Shown here: in pieces, positions 30,086 through 39,657 of the stretch
How positions within the stretch are numbered: position 1 is the stretch's first letter
Layout of the letters: each line of letters begins with the position of its first letter
Assembly: GCF_000622145.1 (NCBI RefSeq)
Contig: NZ_KK211404.1
Location: 114,529-178,528 of the forward strand
Direction of reading: 5' to 3'
DNA length: 64,000 nt
DNA from: Paracoccus yeei ATCC BAA-599
GTDB taxonomy: Bacteria > Pseudomonadota > Alphaproteobacteria > Rhodobacterales > Rhodobacteraceae
Program-made: the position numbers and the translations under genes
Notes under the pieces: model-generated
Seen by the model: the letters and a program-made list of their open reading frames with translations, nothing else
What the model was told of the DNA's origin: nothing
Database searches by the model: none

Positions 30086-30958
30086 TCAGGCGCGCTTCGA
30101 TTCGCTGACCAGACGCAGGATCATCGGCGTCAGGATCAGCTGCATGGCCAGGTCCATCCTGGGCCCCGGGATGACGATCGAGTTCGGCCGGCTCATCCAC
30201 GAGCCCTGGATCATCGTGGTCAGATAGGGAAAATCGATGCCGCGCGGGTTCCTGAACCGGATCACCACCAGGCTTTCGTCCGGCGTCGGGATCCAGCGGG
30301 CGATGAACGGGTTCGAGGTGTCCACCACCGGCACGCGCTGAAAGTTGATGTCGGTCTGGGTGAACTGCGGGCAGATCACATGCACATAGGCGTGCATCCG
30401 GCGCAGGATCACGTCCGTCACCGCCTCGGTCGAATAGCCCCGGCTGGCCTTGTCGCGGTGGATCTTCTGGATCCATTCCAGGTTGATGACCGGCACGACG
30501 CCGATCTTCAGGTCGGCCTGGCCCGCGATGTCGATGCCCTCGGCCTTCACCGCGCCGTGCAGCCCCTCATAGAACAGCAGGTCCGAGCCGTCCTCGAACG
30601 GCGCCCAATCGGTGAAGGTGCCGGGGGCCGTGCCGTATTTCTCGGCCTCGCGCTCGTCGTGGACGTAATGGCGCGTCTCGCCCCGGCCGGTCTCGCCATA
30701 GGTGCGGAACACGGCTTCCAGCTTTTCCAGTTCATTCGCCTCGATGCTGAAATGGCTGAAGGTGTTGTCGCCGGCCTCGCCCCGGCGGGCCAGTTCCTGC
30801 TTCATCGCGGCACGGTCGTAACGGTGGAAGGCATCGCCCTCGATGCTGACGGACCGGATGCCCTCGCGGCGAAAGATCTGGTCGAAGGTGTTCTTGATCG
30901 TCGTGGTGCCCGCGCCCGACGAGCCGGTGACAGAGATGATGGGGTGCTTCTTGCTCAT
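30086..30958 (-). CDS. cbbP: Phosphoribulokinase
   Basis: Makes ribulose-1,5-bisphosphate from ribulose-5-phosphate and ATP (290 aa, bacterial octameric type). P-loop variant SVTGSSGAGTTTIKNTF; substrate loops EGDAFHRYDR and HYVHDE; Walker B-like DLLFYEGLHGA; and KIGVVPVINLEWIQKIHRDK. This length and the lack of regulatory cysteines fit the proteobacterial form. It is 12 bases upstream of tkt. Confidence 0.97.
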   Translation of the reverse strand: MSKKHPIISVTGSSGAGTTTIKNTFDQIFRREGIRSVSIEGDAFHRYDRAAMKQELARRGEAGDNTFSHFSIEANELEKLEAVFRTYGETGRGETRHYVHDEREAEKYGTAPGTFTDWAPFEDGSDLLFYEGLHGAVKAEGIDIAGQADLKIGVVPVINLEWIQKIHRDKASRGYSTEAVTDVILRRMHAYVHVICPQFTQTDINFQRVPVVDTSNPFIARWIPTPDESLVVIRFRNPRGIDFPYLTTMIQGSWMSRPNSIVIPGPRMDLAMQLILTPMILRLVSESKRA

Positions 30959-30967
30959 GGTCTTTCC

Positions 30968-31951
30968 TCAGGCGCGGAACAGGCCGCGATGGCCGAACAG
31001 GGCGGAAACCTCGGTTTCGGGCAGGTCGTGATAGGCGGCGACGCGGGCGACCTTCTCGGCCGAGCCGAAGACCAGCGGCGTGCGCTGGTGCAGCGCGGTC
31101 GCGGCCTGGTCCAGGATCGGCTCGCAGGCGTCGGTGGCGCGCCCGCCCGCCTGCTCGATCAGGAAGGCGATGGGGGCGCATTCGTAAAGCATCCGCAACC
31201 GGCCGCGCTCATAGCCCTTGCGGGCGTCCGACGGGTACAGGAAGATGCCGCCGCGCGTCAGGATGCGATGCGTCTCGGCCACCAGGCTGGCGATCCAGCG
31301 CATGTTGAAATTCGTCTCGCGCGGGCCCTCGATGCCGGCGACGCAATCGTCGATGTAGGCCCGGATCGGGCGCGACCAGTGCCGGTAGTTCGAGGCGTTG
31401 ATCGCGAATTCGAACGAACAGTCGGGCATCGTCAGCCGCCCGTCGACCAGCCGGAAGGCGCCCGTGCCGGGGTCCAGCAGGTACTGCTGCACGCCGTCGC
31501 CGAAGCTGACCATCATCGCGCAGCGCGGGCCATAGATGACATAGCCCGCGCCGATCTGCTGGCGGGTCGGGCGCAGGAAGCTGGCCTCGGCCGTGTCCTC
31601 GGCCGGATAGATCGAAAAGATCGTCCCGATCGAGACATTGGTGTCGATGTTCGAGGACCCGTCCAGCGGGTCGATCGCCACGGCCAGGCTGCCCTGCGGG
31701 TCCAGCGCCAGCGCCTGCTCCTGCTCCTCGGACGCCAGCCAGCGCACGCCGGCGCCGCGCAGCGCGGTGCGAAACATCCCGTCCGCGATCACGTCCAGCG
31801 CCTTCTGCCCGTCGCCGTCCGCGTTGGTGCCGACCGCCGCGCCCAGATCGCCGCCGCGCCGGATCAGCACCGCCAGTTCCGCCGCGGCCCCGGCCAAGGC
31901 CGTCATCGCGGGCCGCAGCCCGGCGGGGATCCGTCCCGTCTCGATGGCCAT
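30968..31951 (-). CDS. cbbF: Fructose-1,6-bisphosphatase class I
   Basis: Hydrolyses fructose-1,6- (and often sedoheptulose-1,7-) bisphosphate (327 aa). The metal site is [20 protein letters not shown]; other motifs are [31 protein letters not shown] and [20 protein letters not shown], with the [10 protein letters not shown] end. First gene of the cbb operon; the CbbR-type site lies in the 95-bp region before it. Confidence 0.97.
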   Translation of the reverse strand: MAIETGRIPAGLRPAMTALAGAAAELAVLIRRGGDLGAAVGTNADGDGQKALDVIADGMFRTALRGAGVRWLASEEQEQALALDPQGSLAVAIDPLDGSSNIDTNVSIGTIFSIYPAEDTAEASFLRPTRQQIGAGYVIYGPRCAMMVSFGDGVQQYLLDPGTGAFRLVDGRLTMPDCSFEFAINASNYRHWSRPIRAYIDDCVAGIEGPRETNFNMRWIASLVAETHRILTRGGIFLYPSDARKGYERGRLRMLYECAPIAFLIEQAGGRATDACEPILDQAATALHQRTPLVFGSAEKVARVAAYHDLPETEVSALFGHRGLFRA

Positions 31952-32002
31952 GATCTTCTCCCCCGGTTTCTCCCTGGCCTTGGTGTTGACAGATAAGGAC
32001 TT

Positions 32003-32015
32003 TCAGGAACATTTA
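32003..32015. promoter_or_regulatory. Candidate CbbR binding site between cbbF and cbbR
   Basis: TCA-GGAACAT-TTA matches the TNA-N7-TNA pattern of CbbR operators and lies in the only A/T-rich part of the 95-bp divergent region. A second TTTCAGGA copy at 32032-32039 may form a second half-site. A TTGACA at 31986-31991 could be the -35 element of cbbR. Confidence 0.5.
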
Positions 32016-32046
32016 AAAATCCAGAACTCGGTTTCAGGATTTCCGA

Positions 32047-32970
32047 ATGACGCGCATCGACGCCGTGACGCTTCGCCAACTCCGCACGCTGCGCGCGGTG
32101 GTCGAGACGGGCTCGCTGACCGCCGCGGCGGGCGACCTTGGTCTGAGCCCGCCGGCCGTTCACGGCCAGCTTCGCGCGCTGGAAGACATGATGGCGGCGC
32201 CCCTGGTGATCCGGGGCGAACACGGCGCCTTCCTGCCCACCGACGAAGGCCGCGCCGTGCTGGAGGCCGAGGCCCAGATCGCCGTCGCGCTGGACGCCTG
32301 CGCCCGCCGCGTCGCCGCGCTGCAAAGCGGGCATGTCGGCGCGGTCTCGCTGGGGGTGGTCTCGACGGGCAAGTATTTCGCCCCGCGCCTGGTCGCCGAA
32401 GTGCGCCGCGCCCTGCCCGAGGTCGAGGTGACGCTGAGGATCGGCAACCGCGACGCGGTGATCGCCTGGCTGACCTCGCGCGCGCTGGACCTGGCCATCA
32501 TGGGCCGCCCGCCGCGCGCCCCCGCCGTCACCGCCGAACCCATCGGCCCCCATCCCCATGTCGTGATCGCGCCCCCCGACCACCCGCTGGCCAGGGCCGA
32601 CCCCGCCCTGCCCCAGGACCTGCTGGCCGAAACCTTCCTGGCGCGCGAACCCGGCTCGGGGACGCGCATCCTGATGACGCGCTTTCTGGACCGCATCGGC
32701 GACGGCACCCCCTGGCGCATGGTCGAGATGGGCACGAACGAAACCATCAAGCAGGCGGTGATCGCGGGCCTCGGGGTGGCGCTGATCTCGCAGCATACGG
32801 TGACCGAGGAATTGCGCTCGGGGCGGCTGGTCGCGCTGCGGGCGAACGGGCTGCCGATCCAGCGCAACTGGTTCCTGATCCGGCGCGAGGACATGGCGCT
32901 GTCGCCGGCGGGCCAGCGCGTGCACGACCATGTGCTGGCGCTGGGCGGCTCGTTCCTGCCCCGGCTTTAG
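32047..32970 (+). CDS. cbbR: LysR-type regulator of the Calvin-cycle operon
   Basis: Transcription activator (307 aa) with an N-terminal winged helix (LRQLRTLRAVVETGSLTAAA, then LGLSPPAVHGQLRALED) and a C-terminal effector domain (VGAVSLGVVSTGKYFAPRLV, MGRPPRAPAV, REPGSGTR, GLGVALISQHTV). It is divergent from cbbF, the classic position of CbbR, which responds to ribulose bisphosphate or related metabolites. The assignment rests on family and position. Confidence 0.94.
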   Translation: MTRIDAVTLRQLRTLRAVVETGSLTAAAGDLGLSPPAVHGQLRALEDMMAAPLVIRGEHGAFLPTDEGRAVLEAEAQIAVALDACARRVAALQSGHVGAVSLGVVSTGKYFAPRLVAEVRRALPEVEVTLRIGNRDAVIAWLTSRALDLAIMGRPPRAPAVTAEPIGPHPHVVIAPPDHPLARADPALPQDLLAETFLAREPGSGTRILMTRFLDRIGDGTPWRMVEMGTNETIKQAVIAGLGVALISQHTVTEELRSGRLVALRANGLPIQRNWFLIRREDMALSPAGQRVHDHVLALGGSFLPRL

Positions 32971-32979
32971 CGCCGCCCC

Positions 32980-33007
32980 TTGGGGTTCGCGCGCCGCGGC
33001 CTATATA
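32980..33007 (+). promoter_or_regulatory. Possible promoter for the hslO operon
   Basis: TTGGGG (32980-32985) and TATATA (33002-33007) with a 16-base spacer lie just after cbbR; transcription would begin near 33014, 58 bases before hslO. The C-TATAT core is also seen before rimP. Confidence 0.4.
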
Positions 33008-33071
33008 AGGGGGCAAAGCGCGCCCCCATTCCCCGCGTCGGGCGCGGCCCTATCATTCCGAAGGAATCACC

Positions 33072-34085
33072 ATGGCTATGACAAAGGACCTTTCCTGGGA
33101 CGACAGCGTGTTGCCCTTTCAGCTGGAACGCTCGGGCATGCGCGGCCGGACCGCCCGGGTGGGTCCGCTGCTCCAGCACATCCTGTCGCGCCACGACTAT
33201 CCCCTCGCGGTCAGCGCGATGGTCGCCGAACTGGTCACGCTGACCGCGCTGATCGGCCCGACCATCAAGCTGCGCTGGAAACTGTCGCTGCAGGTGCGCG
33301 GCAACGGCGCCATCCGCACCATCGCGACCGATTATTACGCCCCCGCGACCGAAGGCGCGCCGGCCCGCATCCGCGCCTGGGCCAGCTTCGACCCCGACCG
33401 GCTGGCCGAGGGCGAACCCGCCTTCGACCAGATCGGCCAGGGCTATTTCGCCGTGCTGATCGACCAGGGCGAAGGCACGACCCCTTACCAAGGCATGACG
33501 CCGCTGGCGGGCGGCTCGCTCGCGGCCTGCGCGCAGACCTATTTCGAACAGTCCGAACAGCTGCCGACCCGGTTCGAACTGGCGGTGGGCCAGTCCCGCC
33601 TGTCCGGCCAGGCCAACCAGGACTGGCGCGCCGGCGGCATCATGGTCCAGACCCTGCCCGCCCAGCCCCGCGTCCCGACCGAACAGGGCGAGGAGCTGGA
33701 AACCGCCGACATCCTGCAAGGCGCGGAATCCGAGGACTGGAACCGCTCGACCATGCTGATGGCCACGGTCGAGGCGATGGAACTGGTCGATCCCGCCCTG
33801 CCGCTGCCGAACCTGGTGTTCCGCCTGTTCCACGAGGAAGAGCCCGCGGCCTTCGACCGCCAGGCGCTGGAATTCGGCTGCTCGTGCAGCGCCGACAAGG
33901 TGCGCGGCACGCTGTCGATCTATTCGCGCAAGGACATCGGCCACATGATCAACGACGACGGCGTGGTGACGGCCGATTGCCAGTTCTGCGGCGCGCATTA
34001 CGAATTCGATCCCGAAAGCCTGGGGTTCGAGGCGACCGTGGACCAGGCCGGGCGGCCCCTGCCCTCGGCGCGGGCGGCGCATTGA
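33072..34085 (+). CDS. hslO: Hsp33 redox-regulated chaperone
   Basis: Cytoplasmic chaperone (337 aa) activated by oxidation of a zinc-bound cysteine cluster. The C-terminal zinc site is Cys270-Ser-Cys272 (GCSCSADK) and Cys303-Gln-Phe-Cys306 (DCQFCGAHYEF). The N-terminal domain has VLPFQLERSGMRGRTARVG; SGQANQDWRAGGIMVQTLP is the family's dimer region. First of a tight rightward operon with NUDIX, cca, ABC exporter and methyltransferase genes, overlapping the next gene by TGATG. Confidence 0.95.
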   Translation: MAMTKDLSWDDSVLPFQLERSGMRGRTARVGPLLQHILSRHDYPLAVSAMVAELVTLTALIGPTIKLRWKLSLQVRGNGAIRTIATDYYAPATEGAPARIRAWASFDPDRLAEGEPAFDQIGQGYFAVLIDQGEGTTPYQGMTPLAGGSLAACAQTYFEQSEQLPTRFELAVGQSRLSGQANQDWRAGGIMVQTLPAQPRVPTEQGEELETADILQGAESEDWNRSTMLMATVEAMELVDPALPLPNLVFRLFHEEEPAAFDRQALEFGCSCSADKVRGTLSIYSRKDIGHMINDDGVVTADCQFCGAHYEFDPESLGFEATVDQAGRPLPSARAAH

Positions 34086-34684
34086 TGCAGGTCCTGCCGC
34101 AGGCCGGGCTGCGCGACCGCCTGATGGCGGCGCTGTCGGTTCCTGCGGCGGTGCCCTCGTCGGACTATGACCTCGACGCGCTGGTCCCGGACGGGGCGGC
34201 GCTGCGGCCGGCCGGGGTGCTGGTGGCCTTCGACGCGCGGGGCCGGCTTTTGCTGACCAAGCGCGCCTCGGGACTGCGCAACCATCCCGGCCAGATCGCG
34301 CTGCCCGGCGGCAAGGTCGACCCCGGCGACGCGGACGAAACCGCCGCCGCCCTGCGCGAGGCGCAGGAGGAGGTGGGGCTCGATCCCGCGCAGGTCGACG
34401 TGCTGGGCGTGCTGCCCGCGCATCGCACGGTCACGAACTATGCCATGACCCCGGTCCTGGGCCTGATCCGGGGCGATTTCACCCCCGTTCCCGAGGCCGG
34501 CGAGGTCGAGGAGGCGTTTCGCGTGCCCTTCGCCCATGTCGCCGATCCGACCCGCTACCGCATCGAGCGGCGGCGCTGGCGCGGCGGTTGGCGGTCCTAT
34601 TACGTCGCGCCCTATGGGCCCTATTACATCTGGGGCGCCACCGCGCGCGTGCTTCATTCCCTTGCGCTGAGGCTTTCGGCATGA
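34085..34684 (+). CDS. NUDIX hydrolase, coenzyme A pyrophosphatase type
   Basis: A 199-aa NUDIX enzyme. The UPF0035/CoA signature LLLTKRASGLRNHPGQIALP precedes a complete Nudix box (GGKVDPGD to REAQEEVGL). This combination predicts hydrolysis of CoA to phosphopantetheine and adenosine bisphosphate. It overlaps hslO by one base and cca by four. Confidence 0.9.
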   Translation: MQVLPQAGLRDRLMAALSVPAAVPSSDYDLDALVPDGAALRPAGVLVAFDARGRLLLTKRASGLRNHPGQIALPGGKVDPGDADETAAALREAQEEVGLDPAQVDVLGVLPAHRTVTNYAMTPVLGLIRGDFTPVPEAGEVEEAFRVPFAHVADPTRYRIERRRWRGGWRSYYVAPYGPYYIWGATARVLHSLALRLSA

Positions 34685-35859
34685 CGGTTTCCCGCATCAC
34701 CGCCCCCTTCCTGTCCGATCCCGACCTGGCGCGGGTGCTGGGCGCGCTGGAAGGCGCGGGCCATCAGGCGCTGGTCGTCGGCGGCGCGGTCCGGAACGCG
34801 CTGCTGGGCGTGCCGGTCTCGGACATCGACATCGCGACCTCGGCCCTGCCGCGGGACACCATGCGCATCGTGGCACGCGCCGGGCTGCGCGCGGTCCCCA
34901 CCGGCATCGACCACGGCACCGTCACGGTGCTCTGCAAGGGCCGCGGCTTCGAGGTCACGACCTTTCGCCGCGACGTGCAGACGGACGGCCGCCATGCGGT
35001 GGTGGCCTTTTCCGACGACCTGGCCGAGGACGCCCGGCGCCGCGACTTCACCATGAACGCGCTTTACGCCACGCGCACGGGCGAGGTGCTGGACCCGGTC
35101 GGAGGGCTGCCCGATCTCGCCGCGCGCCGCCTGCGCTTTGTCGGCGATCCCGCCCAGCGCATTGCCGAGGATTACCTGCGCATCCTGCGCTTTTACCGCT
35201 TCCTCGCCTGCTACGGGCGCGAGGCGGATGCCCGCGCCCTGGCCGCCTGCCGCGAGTTGCGGGCGGGGCTGTCGGGAATTTCGCGCGAACGCATCGGGCA
35301 CGAGATGCGCAAGCTTTTGTCCGCCGCCGATCCCGCCCCCGCCGTGGCCCTGATGGCCGAGGCGGGCGTGCTGCCCCTGATCCTGCCCGGCGCCGATCCG
35401 GGCGACCTGCCCGACCTCGTGCAGGTCGAACGCGAATACGGCACCGGCGCGCTGCCGGCCTTTCCCCGCCGGCTGGCGCTGCTCGGGCCCGCCGATCCGG
35501 TTCCCGCCCTGCGCCTGTCGCGGGACGAGGGCCGCGCGCTCGACCAGATCGCGCAGGCGCTCGCCCTGCCGCCGGCGCTGGCCGCGCATCGCTTCGGCCG
35601 CACCGTCGCCGCACAATCGGTGCTGATCCGCGCCGCGCGCGGCCAGGCCCCCGCCTTCGGCTGGTGCCACGACATCGCGCGGGGCGCGGCGGCCGTCTTT
35701 CCGCTCGCCGCCGCCGACCTGATGCCCGCGCTGCAGGGCGAGGCGCTGGGCGACGCCCTGCGCGCCGCCCGCCAGGCCTGGACCGACAGCGACTTCACGC
35801 TGGACCGCGACACGCTGCTTTGCATCGCGCGCGGGAACGAAAGCCAACCGGATGCATGA
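34681..35859 (+). CDS. cca: CCA tRNA nucleotidyltransferase / poly(A) polymerase family
   Basis: Nucleotidyltransferase (392 aa). The catalytic motif is VVGGAVRNALLGVPVSDIDI with the metal-binding DID; the template region contains RRRDFTMNALYA; the RNA-binding EDYLRILRFYRF follows. The C terminus is shorter than in enteric CCA enzymes and lacks the HD domain, as is usual in alphaproteobacteria. It repairs or adds the tRNA 3' CCA. Overlaps both neighbours. Confidence 0.92.
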   Translation: MTVSRITAPFLSDPDLARVLGALEGAGHQALVVGGAVRNALLGVPVSDIDIATSALPRDTMRIVARAGLRAVPTGIDHGTVTVLCKGRGFEVTTFRRDVQTDGRHAVVAFSDDLAEDARRRDFTMNALYATRTGEVLDPVGGLPDLAARRLRFVGDPAQRIAEDYLRILRFYRFLACYGREADARALAACRELRAGLSGISRERIGHEMRKLLSAADPAPAVALMAEAGVLPLILPGADPGDLPDLVQVEREYGTGALPAFPRRLALLGPADPVPALRLSRDEGRALDQIAQALALPPALAAHRFGRTVAAQSVLIRAARGQAPAFGWCHDIARGAAAVFPLAAADLMPALQGEALGDALRAARQAWTDSDFTLDRDTLLCIARGNESQPDA

Positions 35860-37705
35860 CCGTTTCGCCCGCATGATCGACGCCTTCCGCCCCGCCGAAG
35901 GCCCGCCGCCGCGCAGCCTGCTGGCCTTTTTCCGCTGGTGCCTCTCGGGGGCTTGGGGCGGGCTGACCATCGCGGCCATCGCCTCGGCGCTCAGCGGGAT
36001 CGCGGACATCGTCTCGGCGGTGATGCTGGGCTGGGTGATCGACGCCGTGGTGACGACCACGCCCGACCGGCTGCTGGCCGACAAGGGCGCGCTGATCGCG
36101 GGCTTCGTGCTGTTCTTCCTGGTGATCCGGCCGGCGATCTTCGGCTTTTCCACCGCCAGCTCCAGCGTCATCATCGGCCCGAACCTGTTCCCGCTGGTGC
36201 TGTCGCGGCTGCACCGCTGGACCATGGGCCATTCCGTCACCTTCTTCGACAACGACTTCGCCGGCCGCATCGCGCAGAAGCAGACCCAGACCGCCCGCGC
36301 CGTCACCGATGTCGCGACCGAGTTCGTGAACGTCGTGGCCTTCGCGCTGGCCTCGATCCTGGGCTCGGCGGCGTTCCTCGTGTCGGTGGACGGCTGGGGC
36401 GCGGTCGCGATGCTGGTCTGGCTGGCGGCCTACGCCGGGCTGATCCGCTTCTTCCTGCCGCGCATCCGCACCCGCTCGGCCAGCCGCGCCTCGGCCCGCG
36501 CCATGGTCACGGGCCAGGTCGTCGACACCATCACCAACATCAAGACCGTCAAGCTCTTCGCCCATGCCGAGCACGAGGACCGCGCCGCCCTCGGCGCCAT
36601 GGCAGGTTTCCGCGAACGCGCGCTGGACTTCGGCCGCGTCTCGACCTGGTTCCGCTTTTCGCTGATGTTCGTCGCCGGCGCCCTGCCGGTGGTGCTGATC
36701 GGCGGCACGCTCCTTTTGTGGCGCGAGGGCGCGGCCACGGCCGGCGACATCGCGGCGGCCGGGGCGATCTCGATGCGGCTCGCGCAGATGACCGGCTGGG
36801 TCAGCATGGCGCTGATGGGCGTCTGGGGCTCCATCGGCGAGGTCGAGGACGGGATGCAGACCCTGTCCCCGCCCCACGCCCTGACCGACGCGCCCGACGC
36901 CCTGGCCCTGGGCCGGGTCCAGGGCCGGATCGACTTCGACCACGTCGATTTCGCCTATGGCCGGGACGACGGCGCGGGCATCCGCGACCTCGACCTGCAC
37001 ATCGCGGCGGGCGAAAAGCTGGGCATCGTCGGCGCCTCGGGCGCGGGCAAGTCCACCATGGTCGCCCTGCTGCTCAGGCTTTACGACGTCGAACGCGGCG
37101 CGGTCCGCATCGACGGCCACGACCTGCGCACGGTGACCCAGGAAAGCCTGCGCCGCAACATCGCCATGGTCACGCAGGAAACCGCGATGTTCAACCGCTC
37201 GGCCCGCGACAACATCCTTTATGGCCGCCCCGACGCGACCGAGGAGGACATCATCGCCGCCGCCCGCGCGGCCGAGGCGCATGACTTTATCCTGACCCTG
37301 CGCGACCACCAGGGCCGCAGCGGCTATGACGCGCACCTGGGCGAACGCGGGGTCAAGCTCTCGGGCGGGCAGCGCCAGCGCATCGCGCTGGCCCGCGCCC
37401 TGCTCAAGGACGCCCCGATCCTGGTCCTGGACGAGGCCACCAGCGCGCTCGACAGCGAGGTCGAGGCCCAGGTCCAGGACGCCCTGACCCGCGCCATGCA
37501 GGGCAAGACGGTGCTGGCCATCGCGCATCGGCTGTCCACCATCGCCCAGCTTGACCGCATCGTCGTCATGGAACAGGGCCGCATCGTCGAACAGGGCAGC
37601 CACGCCGACCTGCTGGCGCAGGGCGGCACCTATGCCCGCTACTGGAGCCGGCAGTCCGGCGGCTTCCTCGGCACCGACGACGACCCGGCGGAGGCCGCCG
37701 AGTGA
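35852..37705 (+). CDS. ABC exporter, fused membrane and ATPase domains
   Basis: A 617-aa half-transporter: six-helix membrane domain (residues about 30-320, with [21 protein letters not shown] typical of type IV exporters) and an ATPase domain with Walker [10 protein letters not shown], signature [16 protein letters not shown], Walker [13 protein letters not shown] and H-loop AHRLST. Lipid A/drug exporter-like; the substrate is unknown. It overlaps cca by eight bases. Its stop lies within the tandem repeat before the next gene. Confidence 0.92.
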   Translation: MHDRFARMIDAFRPAEGPPPRSLLAFFRWCLSGAWGGLTIAAIASALSGIADIVSAVMLGWVIDAVVTTTPDRLLADKGALIAGFVLFFLVIRPAIFGFSTASSSVIIGPNLFPLVLSRLHRWTMGHSVTFFDNDFAGRIAQKQTQTARAVTDVATEFVNVVAFALASILGSAAFLVSVDGWGAVAMLVWLAAYAGLIRFFLPRIRTRSASRASARAMVTGQVVDTITNIKTVKLFAHAEHEDRAALGAMAGFRERALDFGRVSTWFRFSLMFVAGALPVVLIGGTLLLWREGAATAGDIAAAGAISMRLAQMTGWVSMALMGVWGSIGEVEDGMQTLSPPHALTDAPDALALGRVQGRIDFDHVDFAYGRDDGAGIRDLDLHIAAGEKLGIVGASGAGKSTMVALLLRLYDVERGAVRIDGHDLRTVTQESLRRNIAMVTQETAMFNRSARDNILYGRPDATEEDIIAAARAAEAHDFILTLRDHQGRSGYDAHLGERGVKLSGGQRQRIALARALLKDAPILVLDEATSALDSEVEAQVQDALTRAMQGKTVLAIAHRLSTIAQLDRIVVMEQGRIVEQGSHADLLAQGGTYARYWSRQSGGFLGTDDDPAEAAE

Positions 37706-37744
37706 TCTGGACCCCTGCATGATCTGGCCCCCCGCATGATCTGG
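37703..37744 (+). repeat. 17-bp tandem repeat at the methyltransferase start
   Basis: TGATCTGGACCCCTGCA (37703-37719) and TGATCTGGCCCCCCGCA (37720-37736) are followed by a third partial TGATCTGG. The repeat makes a 6-codon mini-frame from ATG 37719 whose TGA overlaps the ATG at 37736 of the methyltransferase, with the exporter's own TGA at the left edge. Confidence 0.85.
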
Positions 37745-38971
37745 ACAATCGAACGGCTCGGCCGCAAGGGCGACGGCGTGGCGCTGTCGGGCACCGACAA
37801 GGCGCTCGCCCCCCTGACCCTGCCCGGCGAGGTGATCGAGGGCGAGGCTGCGGACGGCCGCATCGCCGCCCCCCGCATCGTGAAGCCCTCGCCCGACCGC
37901 GTGCGCGCGCCCTGCCCGCATTACCGCGCCTGCGGCGGCTGTTCGCTGATGCACGGCTCGGAATCCTTCCTGCGCGACTGGAAGGTCGGCGTCGTGACGC
38001 AGGCGCTGCGCGCGCAGGGGCTCGCCGCGCCCGTCGCGGGGGTCCATGTCTCGCCGCCCCGGTCGCGCCGGCGGGCGGTGCTTTCGGGCCGGCGCACGAA
38101 AAAGGGCGCGCTGCTGGGCTTTCACGCCCGCGCCTCGGACGTGATCGTGGACATTGCCGATTGCATGGTGCTGCGCCCGGCAATCCTCGCCGCCCTGCCG
38201 CTGCTGCGCGAACTGGTGGTGGCCGGCGGCACGCGCGCGGGCGAGATGGCCCTGACGGTGACGGAAACCGGCGCGGGGCTCGACGTGGCGGTGACGGGCG
38301 GCAAGCCGATGGACGCGGCGCTGCTGCCCCGGCTGGCCGTGCTGGCCGAACGCGGCGACTGGGCGCGGCTGACCTGGGCGGGGCCGGATCAGGACGGCCA
38401 GTCGATCACCCGCCGCCCGCCCGTCCTGGGCTTCGGCCGCGCCCGCGTCGTCCCCCCGCCCGGCGGCTTCCTGCAGGCCACGCCAGAGGGGCAGGCCGCG
38501 CTGCTCGCCGCCGTGCGCGACATCACGCGGGGCGCGCGCGCTGTCCTGGACCTCTTTGCGGGCTGCGGCACCTTTTCCCTGCCGCTGGCCGAAACCGCCC
38601 GGGTCCATGCGGTCGAGGGGCTCTCCGCGCCGCTCGACGCGCTCGCCGCCGGGGCGCGCGCCGCCTCGCCGCCGCTGCACCGAATCACGACCGAGGTTCG
38701 CGACCTCGCGCGCCGCCCCCTGCTGCCGGACGAACTGACCCATGACGCGATCGTGATCGACCCGCCCCGCGCCGGGGCCGAGGCGCAGGCCCGCCAGATC
38801 GCGCTGTCGCCGGCTGAAACCTTGGCCTGGGTCAGTTGCGATCCGGTCACTTTCGCAAGGGATGCGCGGATCCTTGCCGATCAAGGTCTTTCGATTTCAC
38901 GGATTTATGTCATCGACCAGTTCCGCTGGTCGCCCCATGTCGAAACCGTGGCGGAAATTCGCCGACGCTAG
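37736..38971 (+). CDS. Class I SAM-dependent (uracil-C5) RNA methyltransferase, RlmD/RumA type
   Basis: A 411-aa enzyme methylating a uridine at C5, probably in 23S rRNA. The N-terminal iron-sulphur cluster site is APCPHYRACGGCSLMHG; the SAM site is VLDLFAGCGTFSLPLA; the catalytic loop VIDPPRAGAEAQA and the nucleophile region WVSCDPVTFARDA complete the family set. A TRAM-like N-terminal part (IERLGRKGDGVAL) is present. Which uridine it modifies cannot be read from sequence. Confidence 0.92.
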   Translation: MIWTIERLGRKGDGVALSGTDKALAPLTLPGEVIEGEAADGRIAAPRIVKPSPDRVRAPCPHYRACGGCSLMHGSESFLRDWKVGVVTQALRAQGLAAPVAGVHVSPPRSRRRAVLSGRRTKKGALLGFHARASDVIVDIADCMVLRPAILAALPLLRELVVAGGTRAGEMALTVTETGAGLDVAVTGGKPMDAALLPRLAVLAERGDWARLTWAGPDQDGQSITRRPPVLGFGRARVVPPPGGFLQATPEGQAALLAAVRDITRGARAVLDLFAGCGTFSLPLAETARVHAVEGLSAPLDALAAGARAASPPLHRITTEVRDLARRPLLPDELTHDAIVIDPPRAGAEAQARQIALSPAETLAWVSCDPVTFARDARILADQGLSISRIYVIDQFRWSPHVETVAEIRRR

Positions 38972-39037
38972 CGATTTCTTTACCTTCGTGCTATTACACC
39001 CTCAACGAGAAGTGCTTCAGCACACAGAGGGCAGTGG

Positions 39038-39562
39038 ATGATACGGGCAATTCGCGCAGCAATCGCGGTGGTCGCGCTTGTGCTGGTGGCAAGCTGCGGT
39101 GGTGACAGCAGCCAGCCGGCACCCAGCAAGTTCAAAAGCTACAGCGGTCCTCCGGTGACGCAGATCGTCGTCAAGAAGGGTGATCGCAAGATGTACCTGC
39201 TCAGCGGCCGGACGGTGCTGCGCAGCTATGACGTGAACCTCGGCCCGCAGCCGGTCGGTCCCAAGGAATACGAAGGCGACGGCCGCACGCCCGAAGGGAT
39301 GTATTTCATCGACCGCAAGAACCCGCGGTCCAGCTATCACCTTTCGGTCGGGATCTCCTATCCCTCGACCAAGGACATCGCCCATGCGGCGGCGCTGGGT
39401 CTGCGCCCGGGCGGCGACATCATGATCCACGGCCTGGGGCCCCTGGGCCGCAAGCTGAACCGCCCCGACTGGACCGCCGGCTGCATCGCCGTGACGGATG
39501 AGGAGATCGAGGAGATCTTCGCGATGATCAACCCCGGCGTGCCGGTGTTCATCTATCCCTGA
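39038..39562 (+). CDS. L,D-transpeptidase (YkuD) lipoprotein
   Basis: A 174-aa peptidoglycan cross-linking or lipoprotein-attaching enzyme. A lipobox (LVASCGG, Cys20) ends a hydrophobic leader, so it is lipid-anchored in the periplasm. The YkuD domain covers residues 40-174 and ends in the catalytic motif: His in IMIHGLGP and Cys in DWTAGCIAVTDEEIEE. Monocistronic. Confidence 0.93.
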   Translation: MIRAIRAAIAVVALVLVASCGGDSSQPAPSKFKSYSGPPVTQIVVKKGDRKMYLLSGRTVLRSYDVNLGPQPVGPKEYEGDGRTPEGMYFIDRKNPRSSYHLSVGISYPSTKDIAHAAALGLRPGGDIMIHGLGPLGRKLNRPDWTAGCIAVTDEEIEEIFAMINPGVPVFIYP

Positions 39563-39574
39563 CGCACAGGCCCG

Positions 39575-39591
39575 GCGCGCGCGCGCGCGCG
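39575..39591. repeat. (GC)8 dinucleotide run
   Basis: An uninterrupted 16-base alternating G-C tract plus one G in the convergent gap between the L,D-transpeptidase and GFA genes. Such tracts can adopt Z-DNA and are prone to length change. Confidence 0.9.
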
Positions 39592-39621
39592 GCAGCCGCG
39601 CGCCACTGGCCGCGCGTGGAT

Positions 39622-39638
39622 GGCCGGGGCGCCCGGCC
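39622..39638. terminator. Hairpin in the convergent gap
   Basis: GGCCGGG and CCCGGCC flank a GCG loop, followed by C- and T-rich sequence (CGCCTTTCCCCCCTTT). It lies between two convergent stop codons and could end transcription from the left; the T-run is imperfect. Confidence 0.4.
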
Positions 39639-39657
39639 CCCGCCTTTCCCCCCTTTG

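Noticed and set aside
28652-31996. 1114-codon plus-strand frame opposite the cbb genes
   Set aside because: It covers transketolase, phosphoribulokinase and bisphosphatase on the other strand, and its translation is low-complexity His/Asp/Arg-rich.
39575-39591. (GC)8 run as a replication or recombination site
   Set aside because: Plain dinucleotide run in a convergent gap with no accompanying motif.
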